Shown: positions 52,455 to 62,207, numbered from the stretch's first letter. The stretch: 64,000 bases of DNA from JALJPB01 sp963933115 (GCA_963933115.1 CAWVSL010000004.1:1-64000), one strand, 5' to 3'. Notes: generated by a model from the sequence alone, not told the origin. Translations and numbers: made by a program.

Positions 52455-53515
52455 TATTTTTCCTCGCCTTGGTGGCCGTATGTTCTTGGTCTAGTGTACT
52501 GATCAATTAGTGGCGCTGTCATGTTACATAACAATACGGCGAAAGCTACTGCGTCAGGATAGCCACCAAACTTGCGAATTAAATATACTAATAAACCTGC
52601 TAGTGCAGCAAATATAATTCGACCTTTAGTGCTCGTTGCTCCCGAAACAGGATCCGTTAAAATGAAAAACGCACCCAACATCGTTGCGCCACTAAACCAG
52701 TGAAACATAGTGGACGCACTGCTATCAGGGCTAATTACAAAAGCAATAAAAGAACAAATAAATAAACTGACTAAAAAGCTAACAGGGGTTACCCAGTCAA
52801 TGGCTTTCTTGGCTATAAGTAAAATACCACCCAGTAAAAAGCCTAAGTTAATCCACTCCCAGCCTACGGCAAAATGCTGACCAAAAATAGGACTTTGAAA
52901 ACTCTCTGAAATAGTTAACCCTAGCGTAAGATTTGTCTTTAAGGTGTCTAAAGGCGTTGCCATAGTGTAACCATCAATATGCAGTCTTAGCTGCTCTATT
53001 GAGAATCCATCAATAGTAAAACCCGTAAAAATGGCAGAAAGTGTATTTTCAAAATCTAAATCAAAAGCCATTAAACTTAATGGTGGTTGCCACATTGTCA
53101 TCTGTAGTGGAAATGAGATTAATAGCATGACATAAGCTGCCATAGCAGGGTTGAAAGGGTTATGACCTAAGCCACCATATAGTTGTTTGACAACAACAAT
53201 GGCAAATATAACGCCCAAGACAGAAATCCACCAAGGTGCTAATGCCGGGAGGCTTATGCCAAGCAGTACTGCGGTTAAAATAGCGCTACCATCGACTAAA
53301 TCTGAGCTTATCTTTTTTTTCCTCAAAGATAAAACCGAAAATTCGGCAATCAGTGCAGTCATAACCCCCAAAAATATGTGAACAATATTCCCCCAACCAA
53401 AAAAATACCATTGAGCAATTATACCTGGCAGGGTGGCGTAAATAGTTAAACGCATCAGAGAAGATGTAGCGTTTTGAGTATGATTATGTGGCGAACTTTT
53501 AATCCAAAAGGCCAT
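52454..53515 (-). CDS. rsxD: Electron transport complex subunit RsxD (RnfD)
   Basis: RsxD is the ten-helix membrane flavoprotein subunit. FMN is attached at the threonine of DPVSGATSTKGRIIFAAL. YGGLGHNPFNPAMAAYVMLLISFP and WFSGATMLGAFFILTDP are also typical. The 353 residues match E. coli (352). It overlaps rsxG by one base and follows rsxC after 4 bases. Confidence 0.95.
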   Translation of the reverse strand: MAFWIKSSPHNHTQNATSSLMRLTIYATLPGIIAQWYFFGWGNIVHIFLGVMTALIAEFSVLSLRKKKISSDLVDGSAILTAVLLGISLPALAPWWISVLGVIFAIVVVKQLYGGLGHNPFNPAMAAYVMLLISFPLQMTMWQPPLSLMAFDLDFENTLSAIFTGFTIDGFSIEQLRLHIDGYTMATPLDTLKTNLTLGLTISESFQSPIFGQHFAVGWEWINLGFLLGGILLIAKKAIDWVTPVSFLVSLFICSFIAFVISPDSSASTMFHWFSGATMLGAFFILTDPVSGATSTKGRIIFAALAGLLVYLIRKFGGYPDAVAFAVLLCNMTAPLIDQYTRPRTYGHQGEEK

Positions 53516-53519
53516 AGTG

Positions 53520-55394
53520 TTATTTCGTCTCTATTTCTTGTTGTTTTTTTACTTTCGCTTCAGTAACCGTTGCTTTTGCTTTTGCAACCGCAGCCGCTAC
53601 TCTAAACTTTCTTTCTTCAGCGTTGTTTAATTCTGATTCAGGAGTATCTTTATTTTTATCTGTAGTAGCGGTGTTTAGACCGCTAAGTAGTGAATCTGTT
53701 GTCTTCACATTGTCTTTAGCAACTAGCTTCTTTGCTTTAGCTCTAGCAATGGCAGCCGCAACTTGAGACTTTTTATCTAAGTTATCAGTCGTAGTTTTAG
53801 CTGTAACATTAGTTTTAACGTCACTTTCTTCCACTGAGCTTTTCATAGCTGATTTTTTTGCTTTAACACGAGCCAATGCTGCCGCTACGGCAGATGAAGC
53901 GCTTTTTCCTGAATCTGTTTTATTACTCATCGCTACTTTGCGAGCTTCTGCTGCTTTTTTGTGTTTCGTTTCACGAGCGAGTTTTTCTTTCTCAAGTCTT
54001 AATTTTCTTGCTTCAAAACGTACTTTTGATTTTTCAGCTTGATTGTCTAACATTTGTTGTTGACGGATCTCCGCTTTAGCAACACGGTAATATTGTACTA
54101 ATGGAATTTGGCTAGGGCAAACATAAGCACAGGCACCACAATCAATACAATCAAATAAATTGAGTTTGTTAAGTTGATTATAATCTTTAGCTTTAGCACT
54201 CCATTGTAATTCTTGAGGTAGTAATTGACTTGGGCAAACATCAGCACATTGACCACAGCGAATACAATCTACTTCTTTAGTTTCAGTTGATATTTCTTGC
54301 TCACTTGGTGCCAAAATACAGTTGGTTGTTTTAACAATAGGTACATTATCATTAGCTAAACTAAACCCCATCATTGGACCACCCATGATCAAGTGTTTAT
54401 TATTACTTATATGGTAACCACATTGTGATAATAAATAGTGAACAGGAGTGCCTAATAATGCCCATATATTTTGCGGTTTTTCTAATGAACGTCCTGTGAC
54501 CGTTACTACGCGTTTTATTAATGGTGTATCGTTTATTACTGCATCAGCTATTGCGTAGCAGGTGGCAATATTTTGCATCACTATACCCAAATCTAGTGGT
54601 AATTTTCCACTGGGCACTTCCAGACCTGTTAATAATTTTATTAATTGTTTTTCGCCACCTGATGGGTATATGGTAGGCAGTACACAAACTATTACTTTTT
54701 CTATATCCTGAGTGGCTTTTTTTAAAGCTTTAATCGCTTCTGGCTTATTATCCTCAATACCAATTAGGATATATTCAGGTTTTAATATAAGGTCTAATAT
54801 CTTAATGCCATCGATGATAGTTGCGCTTTGTTCGCGAATTAGCAGGTCATCTGCAGTAATATATGGCTCACATTCAGCAGCATTTATAATTAAGTAATCA
54901 ATTGGCTTTTTTGTACTTATTTTTATGTCAGTAGGGAAACCTGCACCCCCCATACCTGCAACCCCAGCATTGGCTATTTTATTAAGAAGCTCTTGGTGGG
55001 ATAGTTTATCAAATTCTTCACAACTCTTACGTTTCTGCCATGTATCTTCACCATCAGGTGTGATAAATATACATAAATCATTTAGCCCTGATGGGTGTGC
55101 TATTGTAGATTGCTTAATTGCACTAACTACACCACTTGTTGGTGCATGGACAGGCACAGACATCGGGCTAGAATGAAGTGTTAGTTGTTGTCCCTTTAAA
55201 ACTTTGTCACCAGCCTTTACAAGTAACTTACCAATTTGACCAATATGCTGCTGAAGCGGAATAATTAATTCTTTCGGTAACTCTAAAGTTCGGATAGGCT
55301 TTTCATTAGTTAAAAACTTTTGTCCAGGCGGGTGAATACCGCCATGAAACTTCCAGAAATTTCCTTTATTAATACGCTCAATTATTGATGTCAA
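53520..55394 (-). CDS. rsxC: Electron transport complex subunit RsxC (RnfC)
   Basis: RsxC is the peripheral NADH-oxidising subunit, similar to NuoF. It has GGIHPPGQKFLTNEKPIR, the FMN/NADH region NAGVAGMGGAGFPTDIK, AAECEPYITADDLL, and two [4Fe-4S] motifs (CIRCGQCADVCP and CIDCGACAYVCP). The C-terminal 170 residues form a charged Ala/Lys-rich tail in which VAAALARVKAKK-type units recur at least three times, as in other RsxC proteins. The 624 residues are shorter than E. coli RsxC (740) because of fewer such repeats. Confidence 0.94.
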   Translation of the reverse strand: MTSIIERINKGNFWKFHGGIHPPGQKFLTNEKPIRTLELPKELIIPLQQHIGQIGKLLVKAGDKVLKGQQLTLHSSPMSVPVHAPTSGVVSAIKQSTIAHPSGLNDLCIFITPDGEDTWQKRKSCEEFDKLSHQELLNKIANAGVAGMGGAGFPTDIKISTKKPIDYLIINAAECEPYITADDLLIREQSATIIDGIKILDLILKPEYILIGIEDNKPEAIKALKKATQDIEKVIVCVLPTIYPSGGEKQLIKLLTGLEVPSGKLPLDLGIVMQNIATCYAIADAVINDTPLIKRVVTVTGRSLEKPQNIWALLGTPVHYLLSQCGYHISNNKHLIMGGPMMGFSLANDNVPIVKTTNCILAPSEQEISTETKEVDCIRCGQCADVCPSQLLPQELQWSAKAKDYNQLNKLNLFDCIDCGACAYVCPSQIPLVQYYRVAKAEIRQQQMLDNQAEKSKVRFEARKLRLEKEKLARETKHKKAAEARKVAMSNKTDSGKSASSAVAAALARVKAKKSAMKSSVEESDVKTNVTAKTTTDNLDKKSQVAAAIARAKAKKLVAKDNVKTTDSLLSGLNTATTDKNKDTPESELNNAEERKFRVAAAVAKAKATVTEAKVKKQQEIETK

Positions 55395-55405
55395 AATATC
55401 CTCAC

Positions 55406-55960
55406 TTAATTAAGCTGGGTAACGGCAATGGCATTTAAATCCCATTGCCAATTTTGGGTGGTTTGGACAAGAGGTCTCATTTCAATACAATCTACAGGGC
55501 AGGGTGCTACACATAAATCACAACCCGTACATTCATCAATAATAACCGTATGCATTTGCTTTGCTGCACCCAAAATTGCATCGACAGGACATGCTTGAAT
55601 ACACTTTGTACATCCGATGCAATCCTCTTCAATAATAAAGGCTACTTTAGGGCTGCTGTCTTGTTCATGATTTTCATTCAAAGGAAGTACCTCAACCCCC
55701 ATTAAATCAGCAATCTTTTTGATAGTGTCATCACCGCCTGGAGCACACTTATTAATTGCTTCGCCATCAGCAACAGCTTTTGCATAGGGTTTACAGCCTG
55801 GGTAGCCGCACTGACCACATTGAGTTTGTGGCAAAAGCGCATCTATTTGTTCTGCTAAGGGGTCGCCCTCAACTTTATATTTAACTGAGGCAAAACCAAG
55901 TAAAGCGCCGAAAAGTGATGCCATAATACCTAGTACTGCGATGGCAATAATTGTTGTCAT
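55406..55960 (-). CDS. rsxB: Electron transport complex subunit RsxB (RnfB)
   Basis: RsxB is the ferredoxin-like subunit. It has an N-terminal membrane helix (IIAIAVLGIMASLFGALLGF), a four-cysteine cluster site (CGQCGYPGCKPYAKAVADGEAINKCAPGG) and two [4Fe-4S] ferredoxin motifs (CIGCTKCIQACPVDAI and CTGCDLCVAPCPVDCI). The 184 residues match E. coli (192). It overlaps the rsxA stop by one base. Confidence 0.95.
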   Translation of the reverse strand: MTTIIAIAVLGIMASLFGALLGFASVKYKVEGDPLAEQIDALLPQTQCGQCGYPGCKPYAKAVADGEAINKCAPGGDDTIKKIADLMGVEVLPLNENHEQDSSPKVAFIIEEDCIGCTKCIQACPVDAILGAAKQMHTVIIDECTGCDLCVAPCPVDCIEMRPLVQTTQNWQWDLNAIAVTQLN

Positions 55961-56541
55961 TAAAATTTCACCAACCCAGAAAACCCCATAAATGCTAACG
56001 ACATTAATCCTGCAGTAATCATCGCAATTGCGGGACCTTTAAATGGTTTAGGTACATCAGCATTAACTAGTTTCTCTCGCATTGCGGAAAACATAATGAT
56101 GACTAAAGAAAAACCTACTGCGGCACCAAAACCATATGTTATTGATTCAAAAAAGTTATGTTGCTCTTTAATATTAAGAAGAGCGACGCCTAAAACAGCG
56201 CAATTAGTGGTGATTAATGGTAAGAAAATACCAAGTAAACGATATAAATTGGCACTGGTTTTATGAACAACCATTTCAGTAAATTGAACAACAACGGCAA
56301 TAACTAAAATAAAAGTCATTGTTGTTAGGTATTCAAGAGAAAGTGGGACAAGAATATAATTATTGATTAAATAACTTAATAAAGAGGCAAGGGTCATCAC
56401 AAACGTGGTTGCAAAAGACATACCTATTGCAGTTTCTGTTCGTGAAGAAACGCCCATAAAAGGGCATAAACCTAAAAATTGTACTAAAACAAAGTTGTTA
56501 ACAAGAACAGTACCAATAAGTAGCAGTAGATAATCAGTCAT
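55960..56541 (-). CDS. rsxA: Electron transport complex subunit RsxA (RnfA)
   Basis: RsxA is a six-helix membrane subunit. It starts MTDYLLLLIGTVLVNNFVLVQFLGLCPFMGVSSRTETAIGMS and has ITTNCAVLGVALLNIKEQHNFFESI; the NCAVLG/CPF cysteines bind a cluster in related Rnf complexes. The 193 residues equal E. coli RsxA. It is the first gene of rsxABCDGE-nth-gloA on the minus strand. In Rnf the complex couples NADH:ferredoxin electron transfer to ion movement; in E. coli Rsx keeps SoxR reduced. Confidence 0.95.
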   Translation of the reverse strand: MTDYLLLLIGTVLVNNFVLVQFLGLCPFMGVSSRTETAIGMSFATTFVMTLASLLSYLINNYILVPLSLEYLTTMTFILVIAVVVQFTEMVVHKTSANLYRLLGIFLPLITTNCAVLGVALLNIKEQHNFFESITYGFGAAVGFSLVIIMFSAMREKLVNADVPKPFKGPAIAMITAGLMSLAFMGFSGLVKF

Positions 56542-56993
56542 TTATTTTATAAGTCATAATAAAGTTGAAACTATTATCCGTCTTTATTAATCAATAAACA
56601 ACGTGTTAGTTGTAAGGTTATTGTCAGTTTTAGCTGATGGGGATCAAAAAAACTAACTATTATTATAAATAGCGTTCAATTAGGCGTTTAAAATAATTTT
56701 ATTTTCTTGTTGATGGCATTAGTTATTAGGAATATAAAATTTCTGGTAAACAATAATGAAATTGGTGGTTTATTATTAAAAATATCGAATTATCAATAAT
56801 ACATCATATTAAATATAACTATTGTCAGAATTTAGCCTCTTAATTTCTCATTTGCTAGACTGATAATATCTGTATTTATTTAGCTGCTATTAATATTAGT
56901 TAAATCAGTTGTAGTTTGTTAGTTAATCAAAATAGGGACATGATTTTTTAAGTAATAACTGTGTAAAATAACGACTTATTTTCTTATTTAACC
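56542..56993. other. AT-rich spacer between rsxA and the rimP leader
   Basis: I see no gene or RNA in this stretch. It presumably contains the rsx promoter on the minus strand, but no good match can be assigned. No tRNA gene is visible, although tRNA genes precede rimP in E. coli. Confidence 0.4.
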
Positions 56994-57022
56994 TTGCGCT
57001 TGTTATGTAGTATCTATATAAT
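56994..57022 (+). promoter_or_regulatory. Candidate promoter of the small RNA upstream of rimP
   Basis: TTGCGC (56994-56999) and a perfect TATAAT (57017-57022) are separated by 17 bases. Transcription would start near 57029. Confidence 0.5.
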
Positions 57023-57028
57023 TCACGC

Positions 57029-57183
57029 AGCTTAAATATAGCGAGAGTACACTGAAAAATTTTGAAGGATTTTCTGGATAAATTTAACCCTCGTTATACA
57101 CGATCAATTGTTCAGCTTTTATGCTAATAATTGGTACACATAGGGTTCAGTGATACAAGCCCCTAGTGACAGGGGCTTTTTTG
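57029..57183 (+). ncRNA. Candidate structured small RNA or premature leader transcript
   Basis: The stretch runs from a consensus-like promoter to a strong terminator without a plausible ORF. AACCCT (57086-57091) can pair with AGGGTT (57142-57147), enclosing CGT-TATAC-ACG and a CAATT...AGC/GCT...ATTG hairpin, so a three-way junction is possible. It may be an independent sRNA of about 155 nt or a terminated leader of the rimP-nusA-infB operon. No known RNA family is recognised. Confidence 0.4.
57157..57183 (+). terminator. Terminator upstream of rimP
   Basis: AAGCCCCT (57157-57164) pairs with AGGGGCTT (57171-57178), followed by six T residues in all. It is a strong intrinsic terminator with no normal gene before it on this strand. 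Confidence 0.85.
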
Positions 57184-57193
57184 TATGTTTTTT

Positions 57194-57222
57194 TTAATAC
57201 AACGTTATTTTGCCGTTATATT
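57194..57222 (+). promoter_or_regulatory. Weak candidate promoter of rimP-nusA-infB
   Basis: TTAATA (57194-57199) and TATATT (57217-57222) are 17 bases apart. A short GGGC/GCCC hairpin with T-run (57254-57273) follows, so the leader could be attenuated. Confidence 0.35.
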
Positions 57223-57253
57223 AGACTCATTACATAACAGTTATAGTGTCTCT

Positions 57254-57273
57254 GGGCTTTACGCCCTTTTTTT
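57254..57273 (+). terminator. Short terminator-like hairpin in the rimP leader
   Basis: GGGC (57254-57257) pairs with GCCC (57263-57266), followed by seven T residues. The stem is short, so it may act as a pause or attenuator, not as a full stop. Confidence 0.45.
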
Positions 57274-57334
57274 GTTTTTGGGCTTTTTATAATTAAGGTA
57301 ATAGTGAATAACTTTACTGATTGGAGAAATACGA

Positions 57335-57796
57335 TTGGCTAAATTTGAACAGAAATTGACTGATATGTTAAGACCTGCTGTTGAAGAAGTAGGTAAAGAA
57401 TTGCTTGGCTGTGAATTTATTAGCGCTGGTAATCATTCAGTTTTACGTTTGTTTATTGATCATGAGAATGGTGTGGAAGTTGACGACTGTGCAGAAGTTA
57501 GCCGTCAAGTAGGTGCTATTTTGGATGTTGAAGACCCTATAAGCTCAGAATATAGTCTAGAAGTTTCATCACCAGGTTTAGATCGTCCATTATTCGAAAT
57601 GTTGCATTTTCAAGCAGTCATTGGTGAAACTATAAATGTTAAATTGTCGATGCCACTTAACGGCCGTCGTAAATTTAAGGGTAAATTAGAAGCTATTGAG
57701 AATGATACTCTTGTTGTTTCACTTGATGGTGAAGAATACGAGCTTATTTTCAGTAATGTTGACAAGGCTAACCTTGTTTATAATTTTGACAAATAA
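57335..57796 (+). CDS. rimP: Ribosome maturation factor RimP
   Basis: RimP helps assemble the 30S subunit. The 153 residues show the family core LLGCEFISAGNHSVLRLFIDHENGVEVDDCAEVSRQVGAILDVEDPISSEYSLEVSSPGLDRPLF and a C-terminal Sm-like domain (FKGKLEAIENDTLVVSLDGEEYELIFSNVDKANLVY). The start is TTG at 57335, supported by GGAG nine bases upstream. It begins the rimP-nusA-infB operon. Confidence 0.95.
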   Translation: MAKFEQKLTDMLRPAVEEVGKELLGCEFISAGNHSVLRLFIDHENGVEVDDCAEVSRQVGAILDVEDPISSEYSLEVSSPGLDRPLFEMLHFQAVIGETINVKLSMPLNGRRKFKGKLEAIENDTLVVSLDGEEYELIFSNVDKANLVYNFDK

Positions 57797-57844
57797 TTTA
57801 TTGAATGACTATTCAATAATAATCACAGATAAAGGCAAAGTAGC

Positions 57845-59338
57845 ATGAGTAAAGAAATATTACTGGTTGTAGATGCTGTTTCTAATGAAAAAGCATTACC
57901 TCGTGAGAGTATTTTTGAAGCAATGGAAACTGCTTTAGAAACTGCCACTAAGAAAAAATATGATGGCGACATCGCTGTTCGTGTATCTATTGATCGTACC
58001 ACAGGTGAATTTGATACTTTTCGACGTTGGTTGGTAGTAAATGACGATCACGATATGGAAAATTCATATGCCGAAATAACTTTATCCGCCGCTCAATATG
58101 GTGACGTTGAAATAGGTTTAGGGGATTATTTTGAAGAACAAATTAAGTCGGTAACCTTCGATCGCGTTACTACACAAACAGCTAAGCAAGTGATTGTACA
58201 AAAAATACGTGAAGCGGAACGGGCATTAATTGTTGATGCTTATCAAGATCAAATTGGTGAGCTAGTTACTGGTGTCGTTAAAAAAGCTAGTCGTGATAGC
58301 GTTATTTTAGATTTAGGTAATAATGCCGAAGCGATTATTTATCGTGATGATATGTTACCACGCGAAAATTTCCGTCCTGGTGATCGTATTCGTGGTCTGT
58401 TATACGAAATCAAACCGGAAGCCCGTGGTGCCCAGTTATTTGTTAGCCGAACTAAACCTGAAATGTTAATTGAACTTTTCAGCATTGAAGTACCAGAAAT
58501 TGGTGAAGAAATGTTAGAAATTAAGGGCGCTGCTCGTGACCCAGGCTCTCGTGCTAAAATTTCTGTGAAAAGCAATGATAAGCGCCTTGACCCTGTGGGT
58601 GCTTGTGTTGGTATGCGTGGTTCACGTGTTCAAGCCGTATCAGGTGAGTTAGGCGGTGAACGTGTTGATATCGTCTTGTATGACGATAACCCTGCTCAAT
58701 ATGTTATTAATGCGATGTCTCCCGCTGAAGTCGCTTCAATTATTGTTGATGAAGATAAAGGCACGATGGATATTGCTGTTGAAGAAAGTAACTTAGCTAT
58801 GGCTATCGGTCGTAGCGGTCAGAACATTCGTTTAGCAAGTCAGTTAACTGGCTGGGAACTGAATGTGATGACAGTAAGCGATATGAATGAAAAGCATCAA
58901 GCCGAAAATGATAAAGTGATTACTTTATTTACAGATAAACTTGATGTCGACGATGATTTTGCTGGCATGTTAGCTGACGAAGGCTTTACTTCATTAGAAG
59001 AAATTGCTTTTGTTCCTGTTGCTGAATTATTAGAAATTGATGGTTTAGATGAAGAAATGGTTGAAGCCTTAAGAGAGCGTGCTAAAGAGGCGATTACTAC
59101 GCAAGCATTAGCTAGCGAAGAAACACTTGAAGGGACAGAACCAGCGGCAGACTTATTAGCCCTTGAAGGTTTAGAACGTCATTTGGCCTTTGTACTTGCT
59201 AGTCGAGGTGTTATCACTCTTGAAGATTTGGCAGAACAAGGTGTAGATGAGATTTCTGATATTGAAGAATTAGATGAAACCAAAGCGGGTGAGCTTATTA
59301 TGGCTGCTCGAAATATTTGTTGGTTTAATGAAGAATAA
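57845..59338 (+). CDS. nusA: Transcription termination/antitermination factor NusA
   Basis: NusA binds RNA polymerase and governs pausing, termination and antitermination. In order: N-terminal polymerase-binding domain (1-125), S1 domain (about 135-200, LVTGVVKKASRDSVILDLGNNAEAII), two KH domains (about 230-350, with VGACVGMRGSRVQAVSGELGGERVDIV and AMAIGRSGQNIRLASQLTGWELNV), then two acidic helix-hairpin-helix repeats at the C-terminus (VAELLEIDGLDEEMVEAL and ISDIEELDETKAGELIMAAR). The 497 residues match E. coli (495). Confidence 0.97.
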   Translation: MSKEILLVVDAVSNEKALPRESIFEAMETALETATKKKYDGDIAVRVSIDRTTGEFDTFRRWLVVNDDHDMENSYAEITLSAAQYGDVEIGLGDYFEEQIKSVTFDRVTTQTAKQVIVQKIREAERALIVDAYQDQIGELVTGVVKKASRDSVILDLGNNAEAIIYRDDMLPRENFRPGDRIRGLLYEIKPEARGAQLFVSRTKPEMLIELFSIEVPEIGEEMLEIKGAARDPGSRAKISVKSNDKRLDPVGACVGMRGSRVQAVSGELGGERVDIVLYDDNPAQYVINAMSPAEVASIIVDEDKGTMDIAVEESNLAMAIGRSGQNIRLASQLTGWELNVMTVSDMNEKHQAENDKVITLFTDKLDVDDDFAGMLADEGFTSLEEIAFVPVAELLEIDGLDEEMVEALRERAKEAITTQALASEETLEGTEPAADLLALEGLERHLAFVLASRGVITLEDLAEQGVDEISDIEELDETKAGELIMAARNICWFNEE

Positions 59339-59360
59339 TTTCCCCGGGAGAAAATCATAG

Positions 59361-62048
59361 ATGTCAAACGTAACAGTTGAAGATCTAGCTAAAGAAATCG
59401 GAACACCGGTGGATCGTTTGATTAGCCAGTTGGCTGATTCAGGCGTGAAAAAAACGGTAACTGATTCAGTAACGCAAGAAGAAAAAGAAGCTTTGTTAGA
59501 ACATTTAAAAAAACAACATGGTGATGATTCTACTGCGAAACCGAACAAAATGACGCTCAACCGTAAAACTAAATCTACTTTAGTACTAGGTCATGGTAGC
59601 AAGGCTAAATCGGTACAAGTTGAAGTTCGTAAAAAACGTACTTACGTAAAACGTAGTGATGTTGAATTACAACAAATTGCTGAAGCTGAAGCCAATGCAG
59701 AAGCAGAAATAGCTAAAAAAGCAGAAGCTGAAGCAGAAGCTAAAGCATTAGCTGATGCAAAAGAAGCTGTTAATGTTAAAGCAGCAGCTGCAGCGAAAGC
59801 TGAAGTCGCAGCTGAAGCGGCTGACAAAGCAAAAGCTGAAGCGGCTGAAAAAGCTAAACAAGCTGCTGTAGCAAAAGCTAAAGATATCAAAGAAGGTAAA
59901 GTTGCACCTGAGCCAGTTAAAGTAGTGGAATCAGAAGAAGCAAAAGCCCTTCGTTTGCAACAAGAAAAAGAAGTTGCGGCTAAAATTGAACTTGAAGCTA
60001 AAGAAGCAGCTGATGCAGCCCGTAAACTTGCGGAAGAAAATGAAGATCGCTGGAAAATACAAGAAGCTGAGCGTAAAGCAAAAGAGCAAGAAGTTGTTCA
60101 TTTAACCTCTTCTAAATACGCTCAAGAAGCAGAAGATAAAAGTGACTCAGCTGATGAGGGTGCTCGCCGACGTCGTAAGAAAAAAGGTTCACCAGATAAA
60201 GCCCCACGTGGTGGCAAAGGTAAATCTAGAGGTAAATTATCTCTAAATTCACCAGAGAGTTTAAAACATGGCTTTACTAAGCCGGTAGAAACGAAAGTTC
60301 AAGAAATTCGTATTGGTGAAACAATCTCTGTTGCCGAACTCGCTAATAAAATGGCGAAAAAAGGTGCTGAAGTTGTTAAAGCCATGTTTAAAATGGGTGC
60401 GATGGCCACTATTAACCAAGTTATTGATCAAGAAACTGCCGCGTTAGTTGCAGAAGAAATGGGCTTTAACGTTGTTATAGTTAAAGAAAACGCACTAGAA
60501 GATGCAGTGCTAGCAGACCGAGATGATTCAGGTGAAGCTATTACTCGTGCACCCGTTGTTACTATTATGGGTCATGTTGACCATGGTAAAACATCACTAC
60601 TTGATTACATTCGTGAAGCAAAAGTTGCTGATGGTGAAGCGGGTGGTATTACCCAGCATATTGGTGCTTACCATGTAGAAACTGGTCATGGTATGATTAC
60701 TTTCTTAGATACACCGGGACATGCCGCCTTTACTGCTATGCGTTCTCGTGGTGCTAAAGCGACTGATATTGTTATTATTGTTGTTGCCGCTGATGATGGT
60801 GTAATGCCACAAACGGTTGAGGCAATACAGCATGCTAAAGCATCTGATGCACCAATTATCATTGCTGTGAACAAAATGGACAAAGAAGGTGCTGACCCAG
60901 ATCGTGTTAAGAGCGAACTATCTCAACATGACGTTTTATCTGAAGAATGGGGTGGAGAAGTCCAATTTGTCCATGTTTCAGCAAAAACTGGTTTAGGTAT
61001 TGATGAACTACTTGATGCTATTTTACTTCAATCAGAAGTATTAGAACTTACCGCTGTTGTTGACAAAATGGCAAATGGTGTAGTTGTTGAGTCTAAATTG
61101 GATAAACATCGTGGCCCGGTAGCTACTGTTCTTGTTCAAGAAGGTACTATTAATCAAGGCGATATTGTTCTTTGTGGTTTAGAGTATGGTCGTGTTCGTG
61201 CTATGCGCGATGAGAATGGTAAAATTATTCAATCAGCAGGCCCTTCAATACCAGTTGAAATACTCGGTTTAAGTGGAGTACCAATTTCTGGTGACGAGGC
61301 TACTGTTGTTAAAGATGAGAAGAAGGCACGTGAAGTGGCTTTATATCGTCAAGGTAAATTCCGTGATGTTAAATTAGCCCGTCAACAAAAGGCTAAACTT
61401 GAAAACATGTTTGCTAACATGGCTCAAGGTGAAATATCTGAAGTTAATGTGGTATTGAAGTCTGATGTACAAGGTTCTTTAGAGGCAATCTCTGATTCAT
61501 TAATTAAACTATCTACTGATGAAGTTAAAGTTAAGATTATTGGTTCAGGCGTAGGTGCTATTACTGAAACTGATGCAACCCTTGCTGCAGCATCTAATGC
61601 AATTGTTGTCGGTTTTAATGTTCGTGCTGATGTTTCTGCCCGTAAAGTGATTGAGTCAGAAAATATCGACTTACGATACTATAGCGTAATATACAGCTTA
61701 ATTGATGAAGTTAAACAAGCGATGAGCGGTATGCTTGCGCCTGAGTTTAAACAAGAAATCATTGGCCTTGCCCAAGTACGTGATGTCTTTAAATCACCTA
61801 AAATCGGTGCAATTGCCGGTTGTATGGTTACTGAAGGTGTCATCAAACGTAGCCAACCAATTCGTGTTTTACGTGAAAACGTTGTTATTTACGAAGGTGA
61901 GCTAGAGTCTTTACGTCGATTTAAAGACGATGTACAGGAAGTACGTAACGGTATTGAATGTGGTATTGGTGTTAAGAACTATAATGATGTAAGAGTCGGC
62001 GATCAAATCGAAGTCTTTGAAATCATTGAAATTAAACGTTCACTTTAA
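59361..62048 (+). CDS. infB: Translation initiation factor IF-2
   Basis: IF-2 brings initiator tRNA to the ribosome. The N-terminal IF2N motif (VTVEDLAKEIGTPVDRLISQLADSGVKK) is followed by a long Ala/Glu/Lys-rich linker (about 90-260), a second IF2N (ETISVAELANKMAKKGAEVVKAMFKMGAM), then the GTPase with G1 GHVDHGKT at residues 404-411, DTPGHAAF and NKMD, and the C-terminal tRNA-binding domains. The 895 residues match E. coli (890). It follows nusA after 22 bases and a terminator follows. Confidence 0.97.
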   Translation: MSNVTVEDLAKEIGTPVDRLISQLADSGVKKTVTDSVTQEEKEALLEHLKKQHGDDSTAKPNKMTLNRKTKSTLVLGHGSKAKSVQVEVRKKRTYVKRSDVELQQIAEAEANAEAEIAKKAEAEAEAKALADAKEAVNVKAAAAAKAEVAAEAADKAKAEAAEKAKQAAVAKAKDIKEGKVAPEPVKVVESEEAKALRLQQEKEVAAKIELEAKEAADAARKLAEENEDRWKIQEAERKAKEQEVVHLTSSKYAQEAEDKSDSADEGARRRRKKKGSPDKAPRGGKGKSRGKLSLNSPESLKHGFTKPVETKVQEIRIGETISVAELANKMAKKGAEVVKAMFKMGAMATINQVIDQETAALVAEEMGFNVVIVKENALEDAVLADRDDSGEAITRAPVVTIMGHVDHGKTSLLDYIREAKVADGEAGGITQHIGAYHVETGHGMITFLDTPGHAAFTAMRSRGAKATDIVIIVVAADDGVMPQTVEAIQHAKASDAPIIIAVNKMDKEGADPDRVKSELSQHDVLSEEWGGEVQFVHVSAKTGLGIDELLDAILLQSEVLELTAVVDKMANGVVVESKLDKHRGPVATVLVQEGTINQGDIVLCGLEYGRVRAMRDENGKIIQSAGPSIPVEILGLSGVPISGDEATVVKDEKKAREVALYRQGKFRDVKLARQQKAKLENMFANMAQGEISEVNVVLKSDVQGSLEAISDSLIKLSTDEVKVKIIGSGVGAITETDATLAAASNAIVVGFNVRADVSARKVIESENIDLRYYSVIYSLIDEVKQAMSGMLAPEFKQEIIGLAQVRDVFKSPKIGAIAGCMVTEGVIKRSQPIRVLRENVVIYEGELESLRRFKDDVQEVRNGIECGIGVKNYNDVRVGDQIEVFEIIEIKRSL

Positions 62049-62071
62049 TACGTAAACCTCTAATATTAATG

Positions 62072-62102
62072 AAAACGGAGGCTATAGCCTCCGTTTTGTT
62101 TT
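62072..62102 (+). terminator. Terminator of rimP-nusA-infB
   Basis: AAAACGGAGGCTA is followed directly by its complement TAGCCTCCGTTTT and then GTTTT. Confidence 0.85.
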
Positions 62103-62207
62103 CAGTTTAATAGTGATATTGACGGATTGACAAATTGTAGGTGCGACAAGCATTGATCAGTTTGACACTCGTAACAATAAACTAATAACTGTTATTAAGG
62201 AATTTTT

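Noticed and set aside
53520..54060. Repeated Ala/Lys units in RsxC as a novel repeat domain
   Set aside because: Such VAAAIARAKA-type tails are a known feature of gammaproteobacterial RsxC proteins.
56542..57334. tRNA genes expected before rimP
   Set aside because: I searched by eye for T-loop GGTTCGAATCC-type and CCA ends on both strands and found none.
59642..59890. Ala/Ser-rich antisense frame within infB
   Set aside because: Reverse reading of the Ala/Glu/Lys linker of IF-2; repetitive composition explains the open frame.
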